Of a stretch of 64,000 nucleotides of DNA, positions 10,558 through 18,548 are shown piece by piece; position 1 is the first letter of the stretch; the number at the start of each line of letters is the position of its first letter. Location of the stretch: NCBI RefSeq assembly GCF_020386635.1, contig NZ_CP081942.1, positions 1,736,001 through 1,800,000 of the forward strand, given 5' to 3'. The stretch comes from Pseudomonas sp. MM211 (GTDB taxonomy: Bacteria > Pseudomonadota > Gammaproteobacteria > Pseudomonadales > Pseudomonadaceae). A program made the translations under genes and the position numbers. The notes below the pieces were generated by a model. The model made no database searches and was not told where the DNA came from. It worked only from the letters and a program-made list of their open reading frames with translations.

Positions 10558-12960
10558 ATGATCCACCGCTGGCTGTTTCTCCTGCTGCTGAGCCTGCCGA
10601 CCGCGCTGTGGGCGAATGAGTCGCCGCCTGCCCCCGCGCCGATTTTCGATGCGGCGCAGCAGCAATGGCTGGCCGACCACCCCGTACTGCGTGCTGGAGT
10701 GGTATTGCAGACGCCCTATGCGCAACTCGACCGACGCCTGCACCGTCTGACCGGCGCCAATGTCGAGATGATGCACACTCTGGCCGCATTGATGGGCGTG
10801 CAGTTGCGCTGGCGTACCTTCCAGACTCAGGAAGAGCTGGAGCAGGCGCTGCACAATGATCAGATCGACCTGGCCAGTGGTCTTGGCCAGACGCCCGCCG
10901 GGCTGCGCCGCTGGGTGTTTTCCGATCCCTTCCTGCGCGTATCGCACTTGCTGATCGGTGAACGGGACAGCAGCGGCTCGGTCGATCTGGAACAGCTCGA
11001 CGGGCGTTCGCCCATTGCTTTAAAAGTATCGAACACCGTGCTCGATTACCTGCGCAGCAGCTATCCGAAGCTCAAGCTGGACAGCGCCAGCTCACCGCGC
11101 CAGGCCCTGCAGCGAGTACTCAATCGGCAGGCCAGCTACGCGGTACTCGATGAAGCGCAGCTGGGGCGCCTGTCCCGTGAGCCGGAATTTCTTGGCTTGG
11201 CGATCGTCGGTGATATCGGTTTTCCGCAGTTACTGCGCGTCGCCACACGGCGTGACTGGCCGGAGCTGTCGGCCATCGTCGACGTTGCGTTACGCAGTGT
11301 GCCCGCCCGCGAGCTGGACGATCTGCACAATCGCTGGTTGCCGCCGAGTTACCTGCAGCAGGAAAGCTCGTCGAGCTTCTGGCGCGGAATCAGCCTGCTG
11401 CTCGGTCTGCTGCTGGTCTTCGCACTGCTGCTGGCGCTGTTGATGAGGCGCCAACGCGACACCCTGGAGTTTCGTCTGCTCGCCGCGCGTCACGAGATTG
11501 AGCTGCGCGAGGTTGCCCGCGATGCACTGCGGCTGTCGCAATTCTCCATCGACAACAGCACGGTGGGCATCCTCTGGGTCAATTGGGACAGCCATGTGCG
11601 TTATGCCAACCGTGCGGCGGAGGCAATGCTGGGCTGCCGCAGTGGCGGATTGGTCGACCGGCCATTAAGTGATTTCGAGCCGAGCCTGAGCATGGATCGC
11701 TGGCTCAACCTATGGCGGCTGGCGCGCAGTGGCGACGAGCGGCCACCGAGCTTCGAGACAGAATGCCTGCGGGCCGATGGCAGTCGTTTGCCGGTGGACG
11801 TATCGCTGAGTTTTCTGCAGTACCGCGATACCGAGTACCTGGTGGTGTTCATCACCGATGTCACCGAGCGTCGCCGTGCCCTGGCCGCGCTGCAGGAGAG
11901 TGAGGCGCGGCTGCAAGGCATCGCCTCCAACGTGCCTGGCGTGGTGTTTCGCCTGGAGCGCGCCCGCCCGGGTGATCCGGCGTTGTTCGCCTTCATCGGG
12001 GAAGGCAGCGAAAGCCTGGTCGGCTATCGCGCGTCGACGCTGCTGGCACCCGATCATGGGCTGCGCAGCCTGGTGCACCCGGACGACAAGGCCGGCTACC
12101 ACCGCGTCCAGGATCGCGCCTTCGACAGTGACAGCGACTGGCACTGGCAGGGGCGCATGCTCACCCACACCGGCGAGTCGCGCTGGGTCGACATCAAGGC
12201 CATGGCCCGGCGCATGGCAGACGGTCGGCTGATCTGGGACGGCGTGGTCTGGGACATCAGCGAGAACAAACGCAACGAGCTGGCGCTGGCTGAATCGCAG
12301 GTGCGTCTGCGCGATCTGTCGGCGCACCTGGAAAGCGTGCGTGAGGAGGAGAAAGCGCGCATTGCCCGTGAAGTGCATGACGAACTAGGCCAAGTGCTGA
12401 CCGTGCTCAAGCTGGAAACCTCAATGTGCGAACTGGGTTACGCCGATCTTGACCCCGGCCTGCGTGATCGCCTGAACAACATGAAGAAGCTGATCGCCCA
12501 GTTGTTCCAATTGGTGCGTGATGTGGCCACCGCGCTGCGTCCACCGATTCTGGACGCTGGCATCGCCTCGGCCATTGAGTGGCAGGCACGGCGTTTCGAA
12601 GCGCGCACGCAGATTCCCTGCCTGGTCGAGGTGCCCGAGAACGTGCCGCCGCTGAGTGATGCCAAGGCGACCGGGTTATTTCGCATCCTTCAGGAGTCGC
12701 TGACCAACGTCATGCGCCATGCCGACGCACACACGGTGACGGTGCGCCTGGAACTGCTGGGCGACAGCCTGCGCCTGTCGATCAGTGACGACGGCCGCGG
12801 CTTCAATCCAGCTGCTGTACGTACCGATTCCTTTGGACTGGTGGGCATGCGCGAGCGGGTGCTGATGCTCGGCGGACAATTGACCCTCGACAGCCGTCCC
12901 GGCGAAGGTACTCTGTTGCGGGTCAGGGTGCCGCTGCATGAGTGTGTGTCCAATGACTGA
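10558..12960 (+). CDS. agtS: AgtS, membrane sensor histidine kinase with periplasmic SBP_bac_3 domain
   Basis: Inner-membrane sensor kinase, 800 residues. In order: signal peptide (1-20, ending ALWANE), periplasmic solute-binding-protein type 3 domain (about 35-260), transmembrane helix (about 273-296), two PAS/PAC regions (about 325-440 and 450-570), a HisKA_3 dimerisation domain with phospho-acceptor H607 in AREVHDELGQ, and a HATPase domain with DDGRGFN (744-750) and GLVGMRERV. In PAO1 the homologue AgtS controls the adjacent GABA/5-aminovalerate importer. The amino-acid-binding periplasmic domain fits ligand sensing. It lies 15 bases upstream of the cognate LuxR-type regulator. The Shine-Dalgarno sequence is weak. 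Confidence 0.85.
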   Translation: MIHRWLFLLLLSLPTALWANESPPAPAPIFDAAQQQWLADHPVLRAGVVLQTPYAQLDRRLHRLTGANVEMMHTLAALMGVQLRWRTFQTQEELEQALHNDQIDLASGLGQTPAGLRRWVFSDPFLRVSHLLIGERDSSGSVDLEQLDGRSPIALKVSNTVLDYLRSSYPKLKLDSASSPRQALQRVLNRQASYAVLDEAQLGRLSREPEFLGLAIVGDIGFPQLLRVATRRDWPELSAIVDVALRSVPARELDDLHNRWLPPSYLQQESSSSFWRGISLLLGLLLVFALLLALLMRRQRDTLEFRLLAARHEIELREVARDALRLSQFSIDNSTVGILWVNWDSHVRYANRAAEAMLGCRSGGLVDRPLSDFEPSLSMDRWLNLWRLARSGDERPPSFETECLRADGSRLPVDVSLSFLQYRDTEYLVVFITDVTERRRALAALQESEARLQGIASNVPGVVFRLERARPGDPALFAFIGEGSESLVGYRASTLLAPDHGLRSLVHPDDKAGYHRVQDRAFDSDSDWHWQGRMLTHTGESRWVDIKAMARRMADGRLIWDGVVWDISENKRNELALAESQVRLRDLSAHLESVREEEKARIAREVHDELGQVLTVLKLETSMCELGYADLDPGLRDRLNNMKKLIAQLFQLVRDVATALRPPILDAGIASAIEWQARRFEARTQIPCLVEVPENVPPLSDAKATGLFRILQESLTNVMRHADAHTVTVRLELLGDSLRLSISDDGRGFNPAAVRTDSFGLVGMRERVLMLGGQLTLDSRPGEGTLLRVRVPLHECVSND

Positions 12961-12975
12961 GCAGAGGTTGAGCAC

Positions 12976-13605
12976 GTGATCCGAGTATTGGTGGCGGAAG
13001 ACCACACCATCGTCCGCGAAGGCATCAAGCAACTGATCGGCATGGCCCGCGACCTGCAAGTGGTCGGCGAGGCGAGTAACGGTGAGCAACTGCTGGAAAC
13101 CCTGCGGCACACGCCCTGTGAGGTTGTGCTGCTGGATATCTCCATGCCCGGCGTCAACGGCCTGGAAGCGATTCCGCGAATTCGTGCACTGCCCCAGCCG
13201 CCAGCGATCCTGGTGCTGTCGATGCACAACGAAGCGCAGATGGCGGCCCGGGCTCTGAAGGTCGGCGCTGCCGGTTATGCCACCAAGGACAGCGACCCGG
13301 CCTTGCTGCTGACGGCGATCCGCAAGGTGGCCGGCGGGGGGCGCTACATCGACCCTGATCTGGCCGATCGGATGGTCTTCGAGGTTGGCCTGACTGATGC
13401 TCGGCCACCTCACGCGCGGCTTTCCGAACGCGAATTTTCAGTGTTCGAGCGCCTGGTGCAAGGAGAGGGCGTCAACGAGATCGCCGCTCACCTGGCGCTC
13501 AGCAGCAAGACCATCAGCACCCACAAGGCGCGCCTGATGCAGAAGCTCAACCTGCATTCGGTCGCCGACCTGGTGCGTTACGCGGTCGAGCATAAGCTGG
13601 TCTGA
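12976..13605 (+). CDS. agtR: AgtR, NarL/LuxR-family response regulator
   Basis: 209-residue DNA-binding response regulator: receiver domain (1-120) with phospho-acceptor D54 (VVLLDISMPG), acidic pair E8-D9 and Lys in YATKDSD, then a C-terminal LuxR HTH (about 145-207; LSEREFSVFERL...SSKTISTHKARLMQKL). The start is GTG with AGAGG eight bases upstream. It follows its kinase agtS directly and precedes the agtABCD promoter region, where a direct repeat (13618-13631 and 13683-13696) is a candidate binding site. The agtR name rests on synteny with PAO1. Confidence 0.87.
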   Translation: MIRVLVAEDHTIVREGIKQLIGMARDLQVVGEASNGEQLLETLRHTPCEVVLLDISMPGVNGLEAIPRIRALPQPPAILVLSMHNEAQMAARALKVGAAGYATKDSDPALLLTAIRKVAGGGRYIDPDLADRMVFEVGLTDARPPHARLSEREFSVFERLVQGEGVNEIAAHLALSSKTISTHKARLMQKLNLHSVADLVRYAVEHKLV

Positions 13606-13617
13606 CAGACCGACGTG

Positions 13618-13716
13618 TCTATTCGCGACACGTTCTTTCTAGGTTGCAGTTGATCGAATCGTAGGTGCGCCTCAAGGACTTATCTATTTGCGACACAGCT
13701 GTAGGGCTCGCCCTAC
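13618..13716 (+). promoter_or_regulatory. Candidate AgtR operators upstream of agtA
   Basis: Two direct repeats TCTATTYGCGACAC (13618-13631 and 13683-13696) match at 13 of 14 bases and are 65 bases apart, about six helical turns. Just downstream is an inverted repeat GTAGGGC-TC-GCCCTAC (13701-13716). They occupy the agtR-agtA gap, so assignment to AgtR is an inference from position. Confidence 0.5.
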
Positions 13717-13823
13717 AAGCGCCTTTCCGTCTCCCTTATATCAAAGTGTCAGCACGCCCGATTTTCAGGTTCTAACGCCGGTTCTAGTCTTGAGGCACGG
13801 TAGAACAACAGGCAGGTGCGGTG

Positions 13824-14933
13824 ATGGGCGACACTTCTTCGAGCGACATCCTGGTTAGCTTTCGTGGCGTGCAAAAGAGCTACGATGGCGAGAACCTGAT
13901 CGTCAAAGACCTCAACCTGGACATTCGCAAAGGCGAGTTCCTGACCCTGCTTGGGCCATCCGGCTCCGGCAAGACCACCAGCCTGATGATGCTGGCTGGT
14001 TTCGAAACGCCCACAGCTGGCGAAATTATTCTGGCCGGCAAGCGCCTCAACAACGTGCCGCCGCACAAGCGCGACATCGGCATGGTGTTCCAGAATTACG
14101 CGCTGTTCCCGCACATGACCGTGCTGGAAAACCTGGCATTTCCTCTGACTGTGCGCGGCATGAGCAAGGCCGACGTCAGTGAACGGGTCAAGCGTGCGCT
14201 GTCGATGGTACAGCTTGATGCCTTCGCCAGCCGGTATCCGGCGCAGTTGTCCGGTGGCCAGCAGCAGCGTGTGGCGTTAGCCCGTGCCCTGGTGTTCGAG
14301 CCACAACTGGTACTGATGGACGAACCGCTCGGGGCGCTGGATAAGCAGTTGCGTGAACACATGCAGATGGAGATCAAGCACATCCACCAGCGCCTGGGCG
14401 TGACCGTGGTCTATGTGACCCACGACCAGAGCGAAGCGCTGACCATGTCCGATCGCGTCGCCGTGTTCCATCAGGGCGAGATTCAGCAGATCGCCCCGCC
14501 GCGTGAACTTTACGAGTCGCCGTGCAACACCTTCGTCGCCCAGTTCATCGGTGAGAACAATCGCTTCGCCGGCCAGTTGGTGGAGCGTAATGGCGACAAC
14601 TGCATCGTGCAGCTGAGCCGTGGCGAGAAGGTACAGGCGCTGGCGGTCAATGTCGGTCAGCCGGGCGATGCGGTGAGTCTGTCGATCCGCCCGGAGCGCA
14701 TTCGCCTGAACGCTGCAGCGCAGACCTGCGACAACCGCTTTTCCGGTCGTGTGTCCGAATTTATCTACCTCGGTGACCACGTTCGGGTGCGCCTCGAGGT
14801 GTGCGGCAAGACCGATTTCTTCGTCAAACAGCCGATTGCCGAGCTCGATTCTGCGCTTGCCGTCGGTGACGTGATCCCGCTCGGCTGGCAGGTCGAGCAC
14901 GTTCGCGCCCTTGATCCGCTGTCGGCGGAATGA
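13824..14933 (+). CDS. agtA: AgtA, polyamine-type ABC transporter ATP-binding protein
   Basis: ATPase subunit of a PotA-class importer, 369 residues. It shows Walker A GPSGSGKTT (about 45), Q-loop VFQNYALFPHMT, signature LSGGQQQRVALARAL, Walker B LVLMDEP and the switch His in VYVTHDQSEAL. A C-terminal TOBE domain begins near residue 285. The ATG at 13824 is favoured over the GTG at 13821 because AGGTG ends five bases upstream of it. In PAO1 AgtABCD takes up 4-aminobutyrate and 5-aminovalerate. It leads the agtABCD operon. Confidence 0.9.
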   Translation: MGDTSSSDILVSFRGVQKSYDGENLIVKDLNLDIRKGEFLTLLGPSGSGKTTSLMMLAGFETPTAGEIILAGKRLNNVPPHKRDIGMVFQNYALFPHMTVLENLAFPLTVRGMSKADVSERVKRALSMVQLDAFASRYPAQLSGGQQQRVALARALVFEPQLVLMDEPLGALDKQLREHMQMEIKHIHQRLGVTVVYVTHDQSEALTMSDRVAVFHQGEIQQIAPPRELYESPCNTFVAQFIGENNRFAGQLVERNGDNCIVQLSRGEKVQALAVNVGQPGDAVSLSIRPERIRLNAAAQTCDNRFSGRVSEFIYLGDHVRVRLEVCGKTDFFVKQPIAELDSALAVGDVIPLGWQVEHVRALDPLSAE

Positions 14934-14977
14934 TCGGCGTTTTGCGCTTTACCACAGCACTTGGAGCCAACATAAAA

Positions 14978-16012
14978 ATGTCGAAGATATTCTCCCTTTC
15001 CGCGCTGACACTGGGGCTGGTCTGCGCTGCACAGGTTCACGCTGCAGACCTTACCGTCATCAACTTCGGTGGCGCCAACAAGGACGCCCAGGTCAAGGCC
15101 TACTACCAGCCGTGGGAAGCGGCGGGTAACGGCAAGATCATCGCTGGCGAGTACAACGGTGAAATGGCCAAGGTCAAAGCCATGGTCGACACCAACAGCG
15201 TGTCGTGGGATCTGGTCGAGGTGGAATCCCCAGAACTGGCGCGTGGTTGCGACGAAGACCTGTTCGAAGAGATCGACTACTCGGTGGTTGGCGACAAGAA
15301 CGCCCTGGTGCCAGGTGCTGCCTCCTTCTGTGGCGTCGGCTTCTTCGTCTGGTCGACCGTCATGGCCTACAACGCCGACAAGCTGACCACCGCACCGACC
15401 AGTTGGGCCGATTTCTGGGACGTGAAGAAATTCCCGGGCAAGCGTGGCCTGCGAAAAGGCGCCAAGTACACCCTCGAGTTCGCCCTGATGGCCGACGGCG
15501 TCGCGCCGAAGGACGTCTACAAGGTGCTGGCGAGCAAGGACGGCCAGGAGCGCGCGTTCAAGAAACTGGACGAGCTCAAGCCTTACATCCAGTGGTGGGA
15601 AGCCGGCGCTCAGCCGCCTCAGTATCTCGCTTCCGGTGACGTGGTCATGAGTTCGGCCTACAACGGCCGCATCGCCGCCACCCAGAAAGAAGGCAGCAGC
15701 CTGAAAGTGGTGTGGGACGGTGGCATCTACGACTTCGACGCCTGGGCGATCCCGAAAGGCGCGAAGAACAAGGACGAAGCCCTGAAGTTCATCGCCTACA
15801 CCCTGCAGGCGGAAAACCAGAAGACCTATTCGGAAAACATCGCCTACGGGCCGGTCAACCCGAAAGCGGTGGATCTGCTGGACGCCAAGATCGCTGCCGA
15901 CCTGCCGACCGCACCGCAGAACATCGCCAATCAGGTGGCCATGGACGTGACCTTCTGGGCCGACTTCGGCGAAGTACTGGAGCAGCGTTTCAACTCCTGG
16001 GCTGCCAAGTAA
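14978..16012 (+). CDS. agtB: AgtB, periplasmic substrate-binding protein of the ABC importer
   Basis: 344-residue PotD/SBP_bac_8-like binding protein. The signal peptide MSKIFSLSALTLGLVCAAQVHA precedes mature ADLTVINFGG. The ATG at 14978 has GGAG 11 bases upstream; the longer in-frame reading starting at 14930 would place 16 residues before the signal and is rejected. It binds the substrate (by homology omega-amino acids) in the periplasm and delivers it to AgtC/AgtD. It lies 44 bases after agtA and is followed by two hairpins before agtC. Confidence 0.9.
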   Translation: MSKIFSLSALTLGLVCAAQVHAADLTVINFGGANKDAQVKAYYQPWEAAGNGKIIAGEYNGEMAKVKAMVDTNSVSWDLVEVESPELARGCDEDLFEEIDYSVVGDKNALVPGAASFCGVGFFVWSTVMAYNADKLTTAPTSWADFWDVKKFPGKRGLRKGAKYTLEFALMADGVAPKDVYKVLASKDGQERAFKKLDELKPYIQWWEAGAQPPQYLASGDVVMSSAYNGRIAATQKEGSSLKVVWDGGIYDFDAWAIPKGAKNKDEALKFIAYTLQAENQKTYSENIAYGPVNPKAVDLLDAKIAADLPTAPQNIANQVAMDVTFWADFGEVLEQRFNSWAAK

Positions 16013-16026
16013 CGGCTCGCTCAAAG

Positions 16027-16080
16027 GTGAAAGCGCAGCTGCTTTCACCCGTTGCAAGGAGCGCCTGCACGCAGGCGCTC
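16027..16080 (+). promoter_or_regulatory. Paired intercistronic hairpins between agtB and agtC
   Basis: Two adjacent stems are GTGAAAGC/GCTTTCAC (16027-16034 with 16041-16048) and the perfect GAGCGCCTGC/GCAGGCGCTC (16059-16068 with 16071-16080). No T-run follows. They resemble intercistronic stabilising or partial-termination structures that would raise the binding-protein mRNA relative to the permease mRNAs. Confidence 0.6.
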
Positions 16081-16126
16081 TGGCTCTACCCCCGAATTCC
16101 TTTTCTGTTTCACCGGAGTTAGCCCC

Positions 16127-17374
16127 ATGGCCCTAGCAGTGCCCCATGCCGAGGTCGCCGGCCCCTCGCTCAAGCAGCGTCTGGCGCGCGCCGAGCGGAT
16201 GAATCGCCTTAAGTCTCAGGCGTTGATCCTGCCGCTGGTGCTGTTTCTCGTCTTCACCTTTCTGGTGCCAATCGTGGCGCTGCTCAACCGCAGTGTGGAT
16301 AACCCGGACGTGATCGGCTCGATGCCGAGAACCGTCACCGCCATCGAGTCGTGGGACGGTCGTGGCCTGCCTGCCGAACCTGTCTATCAGGCACTGGCGC
16401 TTGATTTGGCCGAGGCCCGTGAACAGCAGAAACTGGGCGACCTGTCCAAGCGCCTGAACATGGAACTGGCCGGCTACCGCAGCCTGTTGGCCAAGACCGG
16501 TCGTGCATTGCCGTTCGAGGCCGAGCCGGCATCCTACAAGGAGGCCCTGGAGTCTTTCGACGAGCGCTGGGGTGACCCCGCCTACTGGCAGGTGATCCGT
16601 CGCAACACCAGTTCCTGGACGTCTTACTACCTGCTTGCTTCGCTCGATCATCGGGTCGACGACAGCGGCGCCGTGGTCAAGACCACGCCGGATCAGGCCA
16701 TCTACCTGGACATCTTCGCCCGTACGTTCTGGATGGGCGCGGTGATCACCGCCATTTGTCTGGCACTGGCCTATCCGTTGGCTTACCTGCTGGCCAACTT
16801 GCCGACCCGCCAGGGCAACCTGCTGATGATCATGGTGCTGCTGCCGTTCTGGACGTCGATTCTGGTGCGCGTCGCCGCCTGGATCGTGCTCCTGCAGTCG
16901 GGCGGTCTGATCAACTCGGCGCTGATCAAGCTGGGGTTGATCGACCAACCGCTGGAGTTAGTGTTCAACCGAGCGGGTGTGTACATCTCCATGGTGCACA
17001 TCATGCTGCCGTTCATGATCCTGCCGATCTACAGCGTGATGAAGGGCATATCGCCAAGCTATATGCGTGCGGCGATCTCGCTTGGCTGTCATCCGTTCGC
17101 CAGCTTCTGGCGGGTGTATTTCCCGCAGACCCTGGCCGGCGTCGGCGCAGGCTGTCTGCTGGTGTTCATCCTGTCCATCGGCTACTACATCACCCCGGCG
17201 TTGCTGGGCAGCCCGAGCGACCAGATGGTCAGCTACTTCGTCGCCTTCTACACCAACACCACCATCAACTGGGGCATGGCCACCGCACTGGGCGGCTTGC
17301 TGCTGGTCGCCACGCTGCTGCTCTACATGGTTTACAGCTGGCTGGTGGGCGCAGGTCGCCTGCGTCTGGGTTAG
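16127..17374 (+). CDS. agtC: AgtC, ABC transporter permease with large periplasmic insert
   Basis: 415-residue PotB-type permease. The first transmembrane helix (about 30-50) is followed by about 140 hydrophilic residues before helix 2 (about 205-225), a long periplasmic insert compared with a standard PotB. The coupling EAA-like loop is YMRAAISLGCHPFASFWRVYFPQTLAGV. GGAG lies eight bases before the chosen ATG. It is downstream of agtB across two hairpins and upstream of agtD across a palindromic repeat. Confidence 0.88.
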   Translation: MALAVPHAEVAGPSLKQRLARAERMNRLKSQALILPLVLFLVFTFLVPIVALLNRSVDNPDVIGSMPRTVTAIESWDGRGLPAEPVYQALALDLAEAREQQKLGDLSKRLNMELAGYRSLLAKTGRALPFEAEPASYKEALESFDERWGDPAYWQVIRRNTSSWTSYYLLASLDHRVDDSGAVVKTTPDQAIYLDIFARTFWMGAVITAICLALAYPLAYLLANLPTRQGNLLMIMVLLPFWTSILVRVAAWIVLLQSGGLINSALIKLGLIDQPLELVFNRAGVYISMVHIMLPFMILPIYSVMKGISPSYMRAAISLGCHPFASFWRVYFPQTLAGVGAGCLLVFILSIGYYITPALLGSPSDQMVSYFVAFYTNTTINWGMATALGGLLLVATLLLYMVYSWLVGAGRLRLG

Positions 17375-17375
17375 C

Positions 17376-17513
17376 AGTCTGTTGAAAAACGTTAGCGAGG
17401 CAGCCGCTATTAGGCAAAACAGACGAAAAAGCGGAGTGTACTTTTGTACATGAGCATTTTGAGGATGTTTTAACGAAGTAGCGGCAACGCAGGTAGTTTT
17501 TTAGCGACCTGCT
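17376..17513 (+). repeat. Diverged relative of the 140-bp palindromic element, inside the agt operon
   Basis: The sequence runs from AGTCTGTTGAAAAACG to TAGCGACCTGCTT and shares the core ATGAGCATTTTGAG, preceded by a TGTAC...GTACA hairpin, with the elements at 32031 and 37751. It fills nearly all of the agtC-agtD gap and ends about ten bases before the agtD ribosome-binding GGAG. Confidence 0.65.
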
Positions 17514-17533
17514 TATGGAATGGAGAATAGAAA

Positions 17534-18358
17534 ATGCTGAGCCCCTACATGTCTCCCGTGGAGCGCGCCTGGTACTACGGCCTGCGTCTGCTCTGCGGCT
17601 TGGTACTGCTGTTTCTGGTGCTGCCGATCTTGGTGATCGTGCCGCTGTCGTTCAACTCCGGCACCTTCCTGATCTACCCGATGCAGGGGTTCTCGATGCG
17701 CTGGTACGAGGACTTCTTCGGCTCGGCCGGGTGGATGCGTGCGCTGAAGAACAGCATGATCATCGCCCCGGCGGCGACCGTGCTGGCGATGGTTCTGGGT
17801 ACCTTGGCGGCCATCGGCCTGACCCGCTCGGACTTTCGCGGCAAGGCGCTGGTGATGAGCCTGCTGATTTCGCCAATGGTAGTACCGGTGGTGATCATCG
17901 GCGTCGCCAGCTACCTGTTCTTCGCGCCGCTCGGCCTGGCCAACGGCTACCTGTCGCTGATCGTGGTGCACGCGGTATTGGGCGTGCCGTTCGTGATCAT
18001 CACCGTGTCGGCCACGCTGCAGGGGTTCAATTACAACCTGGTGCGTGCCGCCGCCAGCCTCGGTGCGTCACCGATCACCGCGTTCCGCCGGGTGACTTTG
18101 CCGCTGATCGCGCCCGGGGTGATTTCTGGCGCCTTGTTCGCTTTCGCCACCTCGTTCGACGAAGTGGTGGTGACCCTGTTTCTCGCCGGCCCGCAGCAGG
18201 TCACCCTGCCACGGCAGATGTTCAGCGGCATTCGCGAAAACCTCAGCCCGACCATCGCCGCTGCAGCAACCCTGCTAATCGGCTTCTCGATTCTGCTGTT
18301 GCTGACCCTCGAGTGGCTGCGCGGGCGCAGCGAGAAGCTGCGTACCCAGGCCGAATAA
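17534..18358 (+). CDS. agtD: AgtD, ABC transporter permease
   Basis: 274-residue PotC-type inner-membrane permease with about six transmembrane helices and the EAA-like loop LVRAAASLGASPITAFRRVTLPLIAPGV. A GGAG at 17522-17525 lies eight bases before the start. It is the second permease of the omega-amino-acid importer and the last gene of agtABCD; a strong terminator follows 20 bases after the stop. Confidence 0.9.
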   Translation: MLSPYMSPVERAWYYGLRLLCGLVLLFLVLPILVIVPLSFNSGTFLIYPMQGFSMRWYEDFFGSAGWMRALKNSMIIAPAATVLAMVLGTLAAIGLTRSDFRGKALVMSLLISPMVVPVVIIGVASYLFFAPLGLANGYLSLIVVHAVLGVPFVIITVSATLQGFNYNLVRAAASLGASPITAFRRVTLPLIAPGVISGALFAFATSFDEVVVTLFLAGPQQVTLPRQMFSGIRENLSPTIAAAATLLIGFSILLLLTLEWLRGRSEKLRTQAE

Positions 18359-18378
18359 GTTTTCTACGGCTCTGCCGT

Positions 18379-18414
18379 AACCGCCGCACACCCCTCGGTT
18401 GCGGCGGTTTTTTT
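18379..18414 (+). terminator. Rho-independent terminator of agtABCD
   Basis: The stem AACCGCCGCA/TTGCGGCGGTT (18379-18388 with 18399-18409) is followed by a run of eight T ending at 18414. A second, T-flanked hairpin AAAAATGGC/GCCATTTTT (18465-18473 with 18479-18487) follows before the next gene. Confidence 0.88.
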
Positions 18415-18548
18415 ATGGCCAGCCATCCCTGGCGGCCACCCTGCGGGCCGTCGCGAGCGACGTTAAAAATGGCTCCCGGCCATTTTTTATGCCTGGTGAG
18501 TGCATGCGGGTAAACTGCCGCGCTCTCCCGCGTTTCCCGGAAAGCCCC

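Noticed and set aside
17366..17523. Target-site duplication around the 17376 repeat copy
   Set aside because: No matching 4-bp flanks could be found; the copy is too diverged to set exact ends.
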